From: an alpha proteobacterium L41A
Lineage (GTDB): Bacteria > Pseudomonadota > Alphaproteobacteria > Caulobacterales > Caulobacteraceae
DNA: 64,000 nt
Direction of reading: 5' to 3'
Assembly: GCA_000335735.1 (NCBI GenBank)
Contig: AMYY01000014.1
Location: forward strand, 1-64,000
The notes under the pieces are model-generated. The model was not told where the DNA came from. It made no database searches and saw nothing but the letters and a program-made list of their open reading frames with translations. How positions within the stretch are numbered: the stretch's first letter is position 1; every line of letters begins with the position of its first letter. The translations under genes were made by a program, and so were the position numbers. Below are positions 8,881 through 18,732 of this stretch, piece after piece.

Positions 8881-11160
8881 TCAGACGGCGACGTTCAGCT
8901 TGCGCGCCAGGGATTCGATCTCGTTTCGAACCGAGCCGGTGGACAGGTTCAGCAGATTGGCCATGCCGCGCCGCGCCGCATTCAGGTCCGCCGACAGGAT
9001 CATTCGCTTGACCGGCCCGACACCGCCCGCCGGCGCCGACAATCGGGTGAAGCCCAGCACGATCAGGGCGAAGGCCTCCAGCGGCCGCCCCGCCAGTTCG
9101 CCGCAGATCGAGACCGGCGTGCCCGTATCGGCGCAGGCCTTCTGGATGGTCTGGAGCGCCCGCAGGGTCGGCGGCGACAGCGGGTCGTAACGATCCGACA
9201 CCAGCGGATTGGTCCGGTCGGCCGCATACATATACTGGAACAGGTCGTTGGTGCCGATGGAGACGAAATCCGTCAGCGGCAGCAGGGCGTCCAGATGCCA
9301 CAACAAGGACGGGCATTCGACCATCGCCCCGACGCGCAGCAGGGCGGGCAAGGCGCGCCCGCGACGCCGCGCCCAGGCGCATTCGATATCGACCAGCTCG
9401 CGCGCGGCCCGGAACTCGTCCACCGTGGCGATCATGGGGAACATGACGCGCAGTTCGCGCCCGGCCCCCGCCGCCAGCAGGGCCCGCAGCTGCATCCGCA
9501 ACAGCGACGGCCGATCCAGGCCCAAACGGATGGCGCGACGACCCAGCGCGGGGTTCTCTTCGCGCTCGGCCTCCAGATACGGCAGGACCTTGTCGCCGCC
9601 GATGTCCAGGGTGCGGAACGTGACCGGCTTGTCGCCCGCTGCGTCCAGCACCAGCTTGTAGAGCGCCGTCTGGGCGTCCAGCCGGGGCAGTTCGTCCGAG
9701 ACCATGAACTGGAACTCGGTCCGGAACAGGCCGATGCCCTCGGCCCCCGTCTCGATCATGTTTTCCAGATCGACCGCCAGGCCGGCATTGGTCAGGACCG
9801 TGATCCGCTGACCGTCCAGGGTGACGGCCGGCACGTCGCGCAGCTGGGCGAACTCGGCCTGGCGCTGTTCGCGCACGGCCATGCGCGACTGCACCGCCTC
9901 CAGCATATCGGGACGGGGGCGCAGATAGGTCTCGCCGGTCTCGCCGTCGGCGATGACCATGTCGCCTTCCGACAGCCGGTCGCGCAGGCCCATCAGACGG
10001 CCGACGCACGGGATCTGAAGCGCGCGGGCGACGATGGCGGCGTGGCTGGCGGCCGAGCCTTCCTCCAGCAACAGACCCTTCAGCTTGTCGCGCGGATATT
10101 CCAAGAGGTCGGCCGGGCCCAGGTTTCGCGCCACCAGGATGGCGTCGTCGGGCAGTTCGCGTTCGCCCGGCTTGTCGCCCGCCAGCACCCGCAGCAGCCG
10201 GTTGGCCAGGTCCTCGAAGTCGTGCAGTCGTTCGCGGATATAGGGGTCGCGCGCCTGGGCGAAGCGGGCGCGGTGTTCGTTCCTGACCCGGTCCACAGCC
10301 GCCTCGGCCGTCAGACCGTTCCTCACCGCCTCTTCCAACGACCGGTTCCAGCCCCGGTCGTCGGCGAACATCCGATAGGTCTCCAGAACCTCGAACGACG
10401 GACCAGCCAGGCCCTGGCCCTTGTCCAGCATGACGTCCAGGCCGCTCTTCAGCGTGGCCAGCGCCAGCTTCAGCCGCGCCTCCTCCATCGCCGGGTCATC
10501 GGATAGCAACTTCTCCGGCGCCAGCGGCGCCTCGTGCAGAACCACATGGCCGAAAGCCAGGCCGTCGGCGAACTTCTGGCCCTTCAGCCGCTCGGGCCGG
10601 TGCGGCGCCAGCTCCACGTCGCGCAGCTCGTCCAGCGCCAGCAGCTCGCCCGACGACACCGTCTCGGACAGGACCATGGCGATGGTCTGGATGTCCTCGA
10701 CCTCTTCCTCGTCATAGCGCCGCTCGGTGCGGTTCTGGACGACCAGGACGCCGATGGCCCGGCCGCCGCGCAGCAGCGGGGCGCCCAGGAAGGCGTGATA
10801 GGGGTCTTCGCCCGTCTCGGGGCGATAGGAGAAGGACGGGTGCGACGGGGCGTCCGACAGGCTGATGGGCTGGGCCATCCGCGCCACCTCGCCGACCAGG
10901 CCCTCGCCGGGCCGCAGCCGGGTGTTGTGCACGGCGTCGGGGTTCAGACCCTCGGTGGCGAACAGCTCGAGCTCGCCCGACGCGCGGCGCAGATAGATGG
11001 AGCAGACCTCGGCGACCATCGACCGGGCGATGATCTTGACGACCATGTTCAGCCGGTCCTGCGCCGGCGTCGCGCCCGCGCCGGCCCCGCCCAGAGCCTC
11101 GCGGATCTGGCGCAGGAGGATCCGGGGTCCTCTGGTCATCGCGCCGCCTGCCGGCATCAT
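8881..11160 (-). CDS. ptsP: PEP-protein phosphotransferase EI-Ntr
   Basis: A 759-residue enzyme I of the nitrogen PTS. An N-terminal GAF domain (about 25-170) is followed by the PEP-utilising N-terminal domain, the mobile swivel domain with the phospho-accepting His at residue 373 (in AASHAAIVAR), and the C-terminal PEP-binding barrel (VMFPMIATVDEFR, SIGTNDLFQY). It autophosphorylates from PEP and passes phosphate to NPr (PtsO), linking carbon/nitrogen balance to regulation; in Caulobacter this system feeds into (p)ppGpp control. ATG 11160 has a GGGAGAC ribosome site. It lies 46 bases after lysC on the same strand. Confidence 0.96.
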   Translation of the reverse strand: MMPAGGAMTRGPRILLRQIREALGGAGAGATPAQDRLNMVVKIIARSMVAEVCSIYLRRASGELELFATEGLNPDAVHNTRLRPGEGLVGEVARMAQPISLSDAPSHPSFSYRPETGEDPYHAFLGAPLLRGGRAIGVLVVQNRTERRYDEEEVEDIQTIAMVLSETVSSGELLALDELRDVELAPHRPERLKGQKFADGLAFGHVVLHEAPLAPEKLLSDDPAMEEARLKLALATLKSGLDVMLDKGQGLAGPSFEVLETYRMFADDRGWNRSLEEAVRNGLTAEAAVDRVRNEHRARFAQARDPYIRERLHDFEDLANRLLRVLAGDKPGERELPDDAILVARNLGPADLLEYPRDKLKGLLLEEGSAASHAAIVARALQIPCVGRLMGLRDRLSEGDMVIADGETGETYLRPRPDMLEAVQSRMAVREQRQAEFAQLRDVPAVTLDGQRITVLTNAGLAVDLENMIETGAEGIGLFRTEFQFMVSDELPRLDAQTALYKLVLDAAGDKPVTFRTLDIGGDKVLPYLEAEREENPALGRRAIRLGLDRPSLLRMQLRALLAAGAGRELRVMFPMIATVDEFRAARELVDIECAWARRRGRALPALLRVGAMVECPSLLWHLDALLPLTDFVSIGTNDLFQYMYAADRTNPLVSDRYDPLSPPTLRALQTIQKACADTGTPVSICGELAGRPLEAFALIVLGFTRLSAPAGGVGPVKRMILSADLNAARRGMANLLNLSTGSVRNEIESLARKLNVAV

Positions 11161-11206
11161 GTCTCCCGCGCCTTTTTCGTGGATATAGGCGCCCTGTTCA
11201 GATCAC

Positions 11207-12481
11207 CTATACTGCGTCCAGCCCATAGGCCGAATGCAGGGCGCGAACGGCCAGTTCGGCGTAGGCGGCGTCGATCAGCACGCTGATCTTGATCTCGGAG
11301 GTCGAGATCGCCTGGAACTTCACGCCCTTGTCGGCCAGGGCCTTGAACATGGTCTGGGCGACGCCCGCATGGCTGCGCATGCCGACGCCGACGACCGAGA
11401 CCTTGGCCACGTCCTCGTCGACGCGGATTTCCTCGAAGCCGAGCTGCTCCTTTGCGGCGGTCATCAGGTCGGCGGCGCGTACGGCGTCGCGACGGCCGGT
11501 CGTGAAGGTCAGGTTGACGGTTCCGGCGGTGCGCGACTGGCTCTGCACGATCATGTCGACGTTGACGTTGGCCTCGGCCAGGCGCGTGAAGACGTCGGCG
11601 GGCGCGTCCACCCGGTCGGACAGGCCCAGCAGGGTGATGCGGGCCTCGTCACGGCTCATTGTCACACCGGACACGATACGTTTTTCCACGATCTCCTCCT
11701 CGTCGCAGATCAGGGTTCCACCCTTGTCGGGCATGACGCCATTCGCGTCGGGTTCGATAAAGCTTGAAAGGACGCGGACCGGCACCTGTTTGGCCATGGC
11801 CAGCTCGACCGAGCGGGTCTGCAGCACCTTGGCGCCCAGGGACGCCATTTCCAGCATCTCTTCGTAGGACACCTTGGCCAGGCGGCGCGCGCGATTCTCG
11901 ATGCGCGGGTCGGTCGTATAGACGCCGTCCACGTCGGTATAGATGTCGCAGGGGCAGCCCAGGGCCGCCGCTACGGCGACCGCCGAGGTGTCCGAACCGC
12001 CGCGTCCCAGGGTCGTGATCTTGCCGTCCGCCGTCACGCCCTGGAAGCCGGGCACGATGGCGATCTCGCCGGCGTCGACGGCGGCGCCCAGCTTCTCGCC
12101 GGGGATGTCGATGATGCGGGCGCGGGCGTGGGCGTCGTCGGTCAGGATCGGCACTTGCCACCCCATCCACGAGCGCGCGTTGAAGCCCATGTTGCGCAGC
12201 GTCGCGGCCAGCAGGCCTGAGGTCACCTGTTCGCCCGAGGCGACCACCACGTCATATTCGTCGTCGCTGAGCGGCAGGCCCGCGGCGGCCGGTCCGGCGC
12301 CGTCGGTCCAGGCGACCAGTTCATTGGTCTTGCCCGCCATGGCGGAGACGACGACGGCGACCTGTTTGCCCGCCGAGACTTCGGCCGCGACGATCCGCGC
12401 TGCACGGCGAATGCGTTCGAGGTCGCCCATCGAGGTGCCGCCGAACTTCATCACCAGTCGTGTCGTATCGGGCCGCGTCAT
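11207..12481 (-). CDS. lysC: Aspartokinase
   Basis: A 424-residue aspartate kinase, which phosphorylates aspartate as the first step to lysine, threonine, methionine and diaminopimelate. The N-terminal kinase domain opens with [12 protein letters not shown] and contains [14 protein letters not shown]. Two C-terminal ACT domains follow, with [14 protein letters not shown] and [15 protein letters not shown], so feedback inhibition by lysine and/or threonine is expected. Length fits the class of monofunctional aspartokinases. It is divergent from ubiG across 56 bp, and ptsP follows it closely. Confidence 0.97.
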   Translation of the reverse strand: MTRPDTTRLVMKFGGTSMGDLERIRRAARIVAAEVSAGKQVAVVVSAMAGKTNELVAWTDGAGPAAAGLPLSDDEYDVVVASGEQVTSGLLAATLRNMGFNARSWMGWQVPILTDDAHARARIIDIPGEKLGAAVDAGEIAIVPGFQGVTADGKITTLGRGGSDTSAVAVAAALGCPCDIYTDVDGVYTTDPRIENRARRLAKVSYEEMLEMASLGAKVLQTRSVELAMAKQVPVRVLSSFIEPDANGVMPDKGGTLICDEEEIVEKRIVSGVTMSRDEARITLLGLSDRVDAPADVFTRLAEANVNVDMIVQSQSRTAGTVNLTFTTGRRDAVRAADLMTAAKEQLGFEEIRVDEDVAKVSVVGVGMRSHAGVAQTMFKALADKGVKFQAISTSEIKISVLIDAAYAELAVRALHSAYGLDAV

Positions 12482-12537
12482 CGTGGCGTTCCGCCCCCTG
12501 CTTGCGTGAAAGGGCGCGAAGGTTCATCCCTCGCGTC

Positions 12538-13359
12538 ATGACCGCTTCTAACGGCGCCGCTCCGTCTCGCCTACCCCAACAGGGGCATGGTTTTTCGCAA
12601 AAATCGCCCGAAACGGCGTTCGGCGCATCGATCGACCCCGCCGACGTGGCGCGCTTCTCGGCCCAGGCGGCCGAATGGTGGGACGCGCATGGGCCGTTCG
12701 CGCCGCTGCACCGCTTCAACCCGGCGCGGCTGGCGCTGATCCGCGACCAGCTTTGCACGCGGCTGGGCCGCGATCCCAAGGCGCGCGCGCCCTTCGAAGG
12801 TCTGACCCTGCTGGACGTGGGGTGCGGCGGCGGACTGATCGCCGAGCCGATGCGGCGGATGGGCTTTGAGGTTACCGCCATCGACGCCTCGTCCGAGAAC
12901 ATCGGCACCGCCCGCGCCCACGCCGACATGGTCGGGCTGGACATCGCCTATCGCGCCGCCACGGTCGAACAGATCGAGGCGGAAGGGGCGGGGCCGTTCG
13001 ACGTGGTCCTGACGATGGAGGTGATCGAACACGTCGCCGATCCCGAAGGCTTCGTGCGCGCCTGTTCGCGCCTGGTCCGGCCGGGCGGGGTGATGATGGT
13101 CGCCACCCTGAACCGCACGCTGAAGTCGCTGGCCCTGGGCAAGGTGGCGGCGGAATACATCCTGCGCTGGGTTCCGGCCGGCACCCACGACTGGCGCCAG
13201 TTCCTGAAGCCCGAGGAAATCCGCACGATGCTGGCCGCCGAACCAGTGACGGTCGAGGGGCCCTACGGCCTGAACTACGACCCGCTTCAGGACCGATGGA
13301 GCCAGACCGACGATGCGGGCATCAACTACATGATGGTCGCCACGCGCAGCGCCGCCTGA
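12538..13359 (+). CDS. ubiG: Ubiquinone biosynthesis O-methyltransferase
   Basis: A 273-residue SAM-dependent methyltransferase catalysing the O-methylations in ubiquinone synthesis. Typical UbiG features are the N-terminal [19 protein letters not shown] block, the SAM motif [15 protein letters not shown], and the motif II region [16 protein letters not shown] 12538 starts about 40 residues before the conserved block, and codons further upstream would run into the lysC start region. A strong terminator follows. It is divergent from lysC. Confidence 0.95.
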   Translation: MTASNGAAPSRLPQQGHGFSQKSPETAFGASIDPADVARFSAQAAEWWDAHGPFAPLHRFNPARLALIRDQLCTRLGRDPKARAPFEGLTLLDVGCGGGLIAEPMRRMGFEVTAIDASSENIGTARAHADMVGLDIAYRAATVEQIEAEGAGPFDVVLTMEVIEHVADPEGFVRACSRLVRPGGVMMVATLNRTLKSLALGKVAAEYILRWVPAGTHDWRQFLKPEEIRTMLAAEPVTVEGPYGLNYDPLQDRWSQTDDAGINYMMVATRSAA

Positions 13360-13364
13360 AATGC

Positions 13365-13402
13365 AAAAGGCCGCCCCGAAGGGCGGCCTTTCTTTCTTTT
13401 TG
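13365..13402. terminator. Bidirectional terminator between ubiG and the OPT transporter gene
   Basis: The stem AAAGGCCGCCC pairs with GGGCGGCCTTT around a CGAA tetraloop. A T-rich tract follows on the plus strand, and TTTT follows the stem on the minus strand, so it can end both convergent genes. Confidence 0.9.
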
Positions 13403-13416
13403 ATTGGGCTTTGCCC

Positions 13417-15468
13417 CTAGACCTTCGAAGCCCGGCCGCGCGTCCAGGCGTACAGGCCGAACACTGCGACGGCGAAGCCGACGATGCCCGCCAGCATGGC
13501 CGGCCAGGCCGAACCCTCGGGCAGCATGGCGAAGGGCGCGTCGTCGCGGGTCGCCACGATGACGCCGGCGGTGAAGACGCCGAACAGACTTTCACCCACG
13601 ATCAGGCCCGAGGCCAGCAGCACGCCCATCCGACGCGCCACGTCGGCGTAGCGGGTGGACGAGACCGCCTTGTCATAGATCCAGCCGGCGACGGCGCCGA
13701 TGACCAGCATGGTGGTCACCGCAGCCGGCAGATAGAAGCCGATGCCGACGGCCAGCGGCGGCAGTTTGACCTTGCCCTTGGTCGCCTTCGACACCACCGC
13801 GTCCAGCACGATGATGACCACGCCGATCGCCGCGCCCAGACCGATCAGGTCCCAGCGCAGGTCGCCGCCGATGACGCCGCGCGCCAGGGCCGAGATCAGG
13901 GTCGCCTGGGGCGCCGCCAGGGTCTTGGCGCCTTCCACGATGGCGGGCGGGCCGCCTTCGAAGCCGAAGGCCTGGTTCAGCAGGTTCAGGATGAAGGGGA
14001 TCACCAGGGCGCCGGCGCCGACGCCGACGATCAGCGCGACCTGCTGGCGCCACGGCGTGGCCTCGACCAACTGGCCGGTCTTCAGATCCTGAAGGTTGTC
14101 ATTGGCGATGACGGCGACGGCGAAGACCACCGCCGTCACGATCAGGGCGAAGGCGATGATCGACGGATCGGCCGGCACGCCGGCGACGGCCATGACGCCC
14201 AGCATCAAGAGGGAGGCGATGACGATGGCCAGAATGCCGACGCCCGACACGGGGCTGTTCGACGACCCGATCAGACCGGCCATGTATCCGCAGATGGCCG
14301 CGACGGCGAAACCGATCAGCACCACATAGACCAGGCCGCCGATCACCAGGAGCGGCGTCGAAGAAGCCAGCGCCGGGGCGCTCTGGGCGAACCAGGCCAG
14401 GAGGCCGGCGATGCCGACCAGACAGGCGACCGAAACGCCGCCCACCAGTTTGATCGGCAAATCTTGTTCGGTGCGCTCAAGCACCTCGCCGTGGGCGCGT
14501 TTGGCGTTGGCGGCCAGCGCCGAGGTCAGGCCGCCGATCAGCGGACCGGCCAGTTTGATCAGCGTCCAGATGGCGGCGACGCCGATGACGCCCGCGCCCA
14601 TGAACCGCACTTCGCGCGCCCAGACGGTGGTCGCCAGCTCCTCGGCCGGCGCGCCGGCGGGCAGGGTCGAGGCGATCGAGGGAATGCCGTGCGCCGTCAG
14701 CCAGGCGATCGTGTCCGGGCTGGTCAGGATCGGCACGGCGACAGCCCAGGCCAGCACCAGGCCGAACAACTGCGCCAGACCGACCGTCAGGCCGATCAGG
14801 TGACCGGCGCCCAGCAGGGCGAACTGCATGCCAAAGCCCATGCCCGTGGCCCCGCCGCCCAGCGCGGCCGGCAGCTTGAAGAACTTCGCCGCCTCGCCTG
14901 CAAAGACCCGACCCGCGACCAGCAGGGCGTAGCCGGCCGAGACCACGGCGCCGGCGACCACGACCCACAGGCCCGACTTGTTCTCGCGCACCGCGCTTTC
15001 GGTCTGTTCGGCCCCGCGCGAGCCGACCTTCAGCACCTCGGCGGCGGCGACGCCTTCGGGGTAGGGCAGGCCGCCGCCCGTGACCAGCGCCCGGCGCAGC
15101 GGGATCGAGAAGGTGACGCCCAGCACGCCGCCCAGAATGCAGATCGCCACCGACTGCCAGAACGGAAACTCCAGCCACCAGCCGATCATCACCAGGCCCG
15201 GCAGGACGAAGATGATCGAGCTCATGGCCCCGCCGACCGAGGCCACGGTCTGGACGGTCATATTCTCCCAGATGGTCGAGGTGCGGAACGCCCGCAGCAC
15301 CGCCATCGAGATCACCGCCGCCGGAATGGCCGAGGCGAAGGTCAGGCCGACCAGCAGGCCCAGATAGGTGTTGGCGGCGGTGAAGATCACCGCCAGCAGG
15401 CAGCCCAGCACCAGGGCGCGGAGCGTCAGTTCAAGCCGGCCCTTCGGGGCGGCAGCGGCGTCTGTCAT
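13417..15468 (-). CDS. OPT-family oligopeptide or metal-chelate transporter
   Basis: A 683-residue polytopic membrane protein of the OPT superfamily with about 15 hydrophobic segments. Family features include ANTYLGLLVGLTFASAIPAAVISM near the N-terminus, the PYPEGVAAAEVL segment, and repeated small-residue membrane helices. Bacterial members import peptides or metal chelates by proton coupling; the substrate here is unknown. ATG 15468 is chosen because it begins just before the first hydrophobic segment, while the 12 residues further upstream are Arg-rich and not conserved in type. It is divergent from mutM across 121 bp. Confidence 0.9.
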   Translation of the reverse strand: MTDAAAAPKGRLELTLRALVLGCLLAVIFTAANTYLGLLVGLTFASAIPAAVISMAVLRAFRTSTIWENMTVQTVASVGGAMSSIIFVLPGLVMIGWWLEFPFWQSVAICILGGVLGVTFSIPLRRALVTGGGLPYPEGVAAAEVLKVGSRGAEQTESAVRENKSGLWVVVAGAVVSAGYALLVAGRVFAGEAAKFFKLPAALGGGATGMGFGMQFALLGAGHLIGLTVGLAQLFGLVLAWAVAVPILTSPDTIAWLTAHGIPSIASTLPAGAPAEELATTVWAREVRFMGAGVIGVAAIWTLIKLAGPLIGGLTSALAANAKRAHGEVLERTEQDLPIKLVGGVSVACLVGIAGLLAWFAQSAPALASSTPLLVIGGLVYVVLIGFAVAAICGYMAGLIGSSNSPVSGVGILAIVIASLLMLGVMAVAGVPADPSIIAFALIVTAVVFAVAVIANDNLQDLKTGQLVEATPWRQQVALIVGVGAGALVIPFILNLLNQAFGFEGGPPAIVEGAKTLAAPQATLISALARGVIGGDLRWDLIGLGAAIGVVIIVLDAVVSKATKGKVKLPPLAVGIGFYLPAAVTTMLVIGAVAGWIYDKAVSSTRYADVARRMGVLLASGLIVGESLFGVFTAGVIVATRDDAPFAMLPEGSAWPAMLAGIVGFAVAVFGLYAWTRGRASKV

Positions 15469-15589
15469 ATGCGAGGTCCCACGTTTGCGCGGACGTAAGC
15501 GCATTCTGTCGCAGGCGGCAACTGGTCGCGGTCAGATGCGGGCGCCCCCGCCGCTTGGCCCCGCGACCCGGACGGGCTAGGACCGGGCC

Positions 15590-16453
15590 ATGCCCGAACT
15601 TCCCGAGGTCGAAACCGTCCGACGCGGCCTGACGCCGGTGCTGGAGGGCGCGCGGCTGTCGCGGGTCCGGATCAACCGGCCCGACCTGCGATTTCCCTTC
15701 CCCGAGCGCTTCGTCGAACGGCTGGAGGGGGCGACGGTCCTGCGGATCGACCGGCGGGCCAAATATCTGCTGGCGCCGCTCTCGACCGGCGAGACCTGGA
15801 TCACGCACCTGGGCATGACCGGCCGCTTCACCCTGGACGGAACCCTGCTGGGCGAGTTCGAGGAGGCCGCGCCCATCGCCGGCAAGCACGAACATTTCAG
15901 CGGTTGCGCCATCCGCGACGGGGCGGCGACCCGCATCGGATACGCCGACGCACGCCGGTTCGGCTTCATGGGCCTGATCTCCAGCGATCAGGTCGAGACC
16001 CATCCCTGGTTCGCCGGCCTGGGGCCCGAGCCGCTGGGCAACGGCTTCTCCGGCGCCCATCTGGTCGAGGCCTTCGCCGGCAAGAAGCAGAACATCAAGG
16101 TCAGTCTGCTGGATCAGCGGATCGTCGCCGGCCTGGGCAACATCTATGTCTGCGAGGCCCTGTACCGCGCCCGCATCTCGCCCCTGGTCGCGGCCGGATC
16201 GGTGTCGAAGGCGCGGCTGGAGCGTCTGGCGACCGAGGTCCGAAACGTCCTGAACGACGCCATCGCGGCGGGCGGCTCGACCCTGCGCGACTTCGCCAAC
16301 GCCGAGGGCGGCCAGGGCTATTTCCAGCACCGGTTCGACGTCTATGGCCGCGAGGGCGAACCGTGCCGTGGCGACAAATGCACCGGCGTCGTCGCCCGCA
16401 TCGTTCAGGGCGGCCGTTCCACCTTCTACTGCCCCTCCTGCCAGAAGCGATAA
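15590..16453 (+). CDS. mutM: Formamidopyrimidine-DNA glycosylase
   Basis: A 287-residue bifunctional DNA glycosylase/AP lyase that removes 8-oxoguanine and formamidopyrimidines. It starts MPELPEVET, which gives the catalytic N-terminal Pro after Met removal and the catalytic Glu. The conserved Lys lies in RRAKYLL, the helix-two-turn-helix includes GLGNIYVCEAL, and the C-terminal zinc finger has Cys pairs C-x4-C (CRGDKC) and CPSC. All key residues are present. A small membrane protein and an enoyl-CoA hydratase follow on the same strand with short gaps. Confidence 0.97.
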   Translation: MPELPEVETVRRGLTPVLEGARLSRVRINRPDLRFPFPERFVERLEGATVLRIDRRAKYLLAPLSTGETWITHLGMTGRFTLDGTLLGEFEEAAPIAGKHEHFSGCAIRDGAATRIGYADARRFGFMGLISSDQVETHPWFAGLGPEPLGNGFSGAHLVEAFAGKKQNIKVSLLDQRIVAGLGNIYVCEALYRARISPLVAAGSVSKARLERLATEVRNVLNDAIAAGGSTLRDFANAEGGQGYFQHRFDVYGREGEPCRGDKCTGVVARIVQGGRSTFYCPSCQKR

Positions 16454-16471
16454 GCCTTCGAGGTCCGACCC

Positions 16472-16915
16472 ATGCGCAAAATCCACCTGTGGATCAGTCT
16501 GATCGTCGGCGTCCTGGTCTGGGGCGCCTATTTCGTCCACTTCGTCCAGGGCTTGCGCGACGGCGACCTCGGCGACCTGATCTGGTGGTTCGTCGCCGCC
16601 CTGGTCGTCGCCGCCGTCGCCGAGGCCGCCGCCACCGGCCTGATCGCCCGGCTGTTCCGCCGCCGCGCCCGCGTGCTGGACGAGGGGCCGACGCTTCAGG
16701 CGGCGCTGAAGGCGGGTCATGTCGCCCTGATGCTGCTGGTCGGCCTGGTGCTGATCTCGGCCCTGGTTCTGGCCCTGTCGTCCGTCTTCGGCTGGACGCT
16801 GGACCTGTCGGGCGCGCGGGGTCAGGTCATCGCCGCCAATCTTCTGCTGGGCATGGCGGTCGTGGTCGAACTGGTCCGCGCCGCCCTGACCCTGGCGCTG
16901 ATGCCCCGACGATAG
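16472..16915 (+). CDS. Four-helix membrane protein, unknown function
   Basis: A 147-residue protein with four clear hydrophobic segments, at residues about 6-25, 37-60, 84-108 and 117-141. A basic RRRARVL loop between the second and third helices suggests cytoplasmic placement of that loop. No catalytic or binding motif is visible and I do not recognise the family. It begins 18 bases after the mutM stop and is followed 59 bases later by the enoyl-CoA hydratase gene, so it may be in the same transcript. Confidence 0.72.
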   Translation: MRKIHLWISLIVGVLVWGAYFVHFVQGLRDGDLGDLIWWFVAALVVAAVAEAAATGLIARLFRRRARVLDEGPTLQAALKAGHVALMLLVGLVLISALVLALSSVFGWTLDLSGARGQVIAANLLLGMAVVVELVRAALTLALMPRR

Positions 16916-16974
16916 CGGCTGCGCTAGCGGGCCCCGCCTCGCGCCTGTATGACCGCCGTCAAAGGAGACCGACC

Positions 16975-17763
<789 letters not shown>

Positions 17764-17811
17764 GTCGCACGCACGCGTCAACCGATCGCCGTGATCGGGC
17801 GTTAGGAGCGA

Positions 17812-18729
17812 ATGATGATCCGCCTCTTCGCCTCGCTTCTTGCGACCCTGTTGGTCCTCGCCCCGGTCGCCGTGCAAGCCCAATCCCAGGCCCAGTCTCA
17901 AACGCCGGCCTTCAGCTCCAGCCGCATCATCGTCGAGACTCGCGGGCGGGGGCCGGACATCATCTTCATCCCCGGCCTGGGTTCGACCGGCTCGGCCTGG
18001 CGATCGACGGCGGATCGGCTGGATGACCGTTACCGCGTGCATCTGGTCACCCTGCGCGGTTTTGGCGAGACCCGGATCGGCGACAATGTCAGCGGCGGTC
18101 TCGCCGGTCCTGCCGCCAGCGAGATCGAACGCTACATCCGCGAGCAGCGGATCGCCCGTCCCGCCCTGATCGGCCATTCGCTGGGCGGCCAGATCGCCCT
18201 GCGCGTCGCCGCCGACATGGGACAGGGGGCGGGGGGCGACCGAATCGGGCGCGTCATGGTGGTCGATTCCTCGCCCTTCTTCCCGTCCCTGATCGACGCG
18301 CGCACCACATCCGATCAGGTCGAGCCCCTGGCCCGGCTGGGCTATCAGGCCCTGCTCCTGTTCGGCGATCAGGCGCTGAAGTCCCAGGTCGCGGCCTTTG
18401 GCGTGGACATGGGTCTGGCCGGCGACATGGTATTCCAGGGGCTGGGACTTCAGGGCGGCGACCGGCGCGTCCTGGCCCAGGGCCTGTATGAGGCCTTGAC
18501 CGTCGATCTGCGTCCCCGCCTGTCTGAGATCACCGCCCCTGTCACCGTCGTCTATGGCTGGACCCGCGATCCCGATGCGCCGCGCAACCGGCTGGAGGGT
18601 CTGTATCGCTACGGCTTCGAAGGCTTGCCGCGCACGGCCCGGTTCGAGCGGATCGAAGGCGCCGAACACCAGGTGATGATGCAGCAGCCGCAGCGGTTCC
18701 TGGCGGCGGTGCAGCGGTTCCTGAGCTGA
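17812..18729 (+). CDS. Exported alpha/beta hydrolase
   Basis: A 305-residue protein with an N-terminal signal peptide (IRLFASLLATLLVLAPVAVQA) followed by a Gln/Ser-rich linker and an alpha/beta-hydrolase fold. The oxyanion region reads FIPGLGSTGSAW, the nucleophile elbow is GHSLGG, an acid candidate lies near VVYGWTRDPDAP, and the catalytic His is in GAEHQVMMQ. It probably hydrolyses an ester, lactone or amide in the periplasm; the substrate is unknown. ATG 17812 or ATG 17815 can start it, both behind TAGGAG. It is convergent with the DsbD-like gene, with 3 bases between stops. Confidence 0.86.
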   Translation: MMIRLFASLLATLLVLAPVAVQAQSQAQSQTPAFSSSRIIVETRGRGPDIIFIPGLGSTGSAWRSTADRLDDRYRVHLVTLRGFGETRIGDNVSGGLAGPAASEIERYIREQRIARPALIGHSLGGQIALRVAADMGQGAGGDRIGRVMVVDSSPFFPSLIDARTTSDQVEPLARLGYQALLLFGDQALKSQVAAFGVDMGLAGDMVFQGLGLQGGDRRVLAQGLYEALTVDLRPRLSEITAPVTVVYGWTRDPDAPRNRLEGLYRYGFEGLPRTARFERIEGAEHQVMMQQPQRFLAAVQRFLS

Positions 18730-18732
18730 CGC

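Noticed and set aside
8596..10506. A 636-codon open frame on the plus strand
   Set aside because: It lies antisense to ptsP and the start of rodZ, whose motifs are clear. Its translation is Gln/Arg/Gly-rich low complexity, typical of antisense frames in GC-rich DNA.
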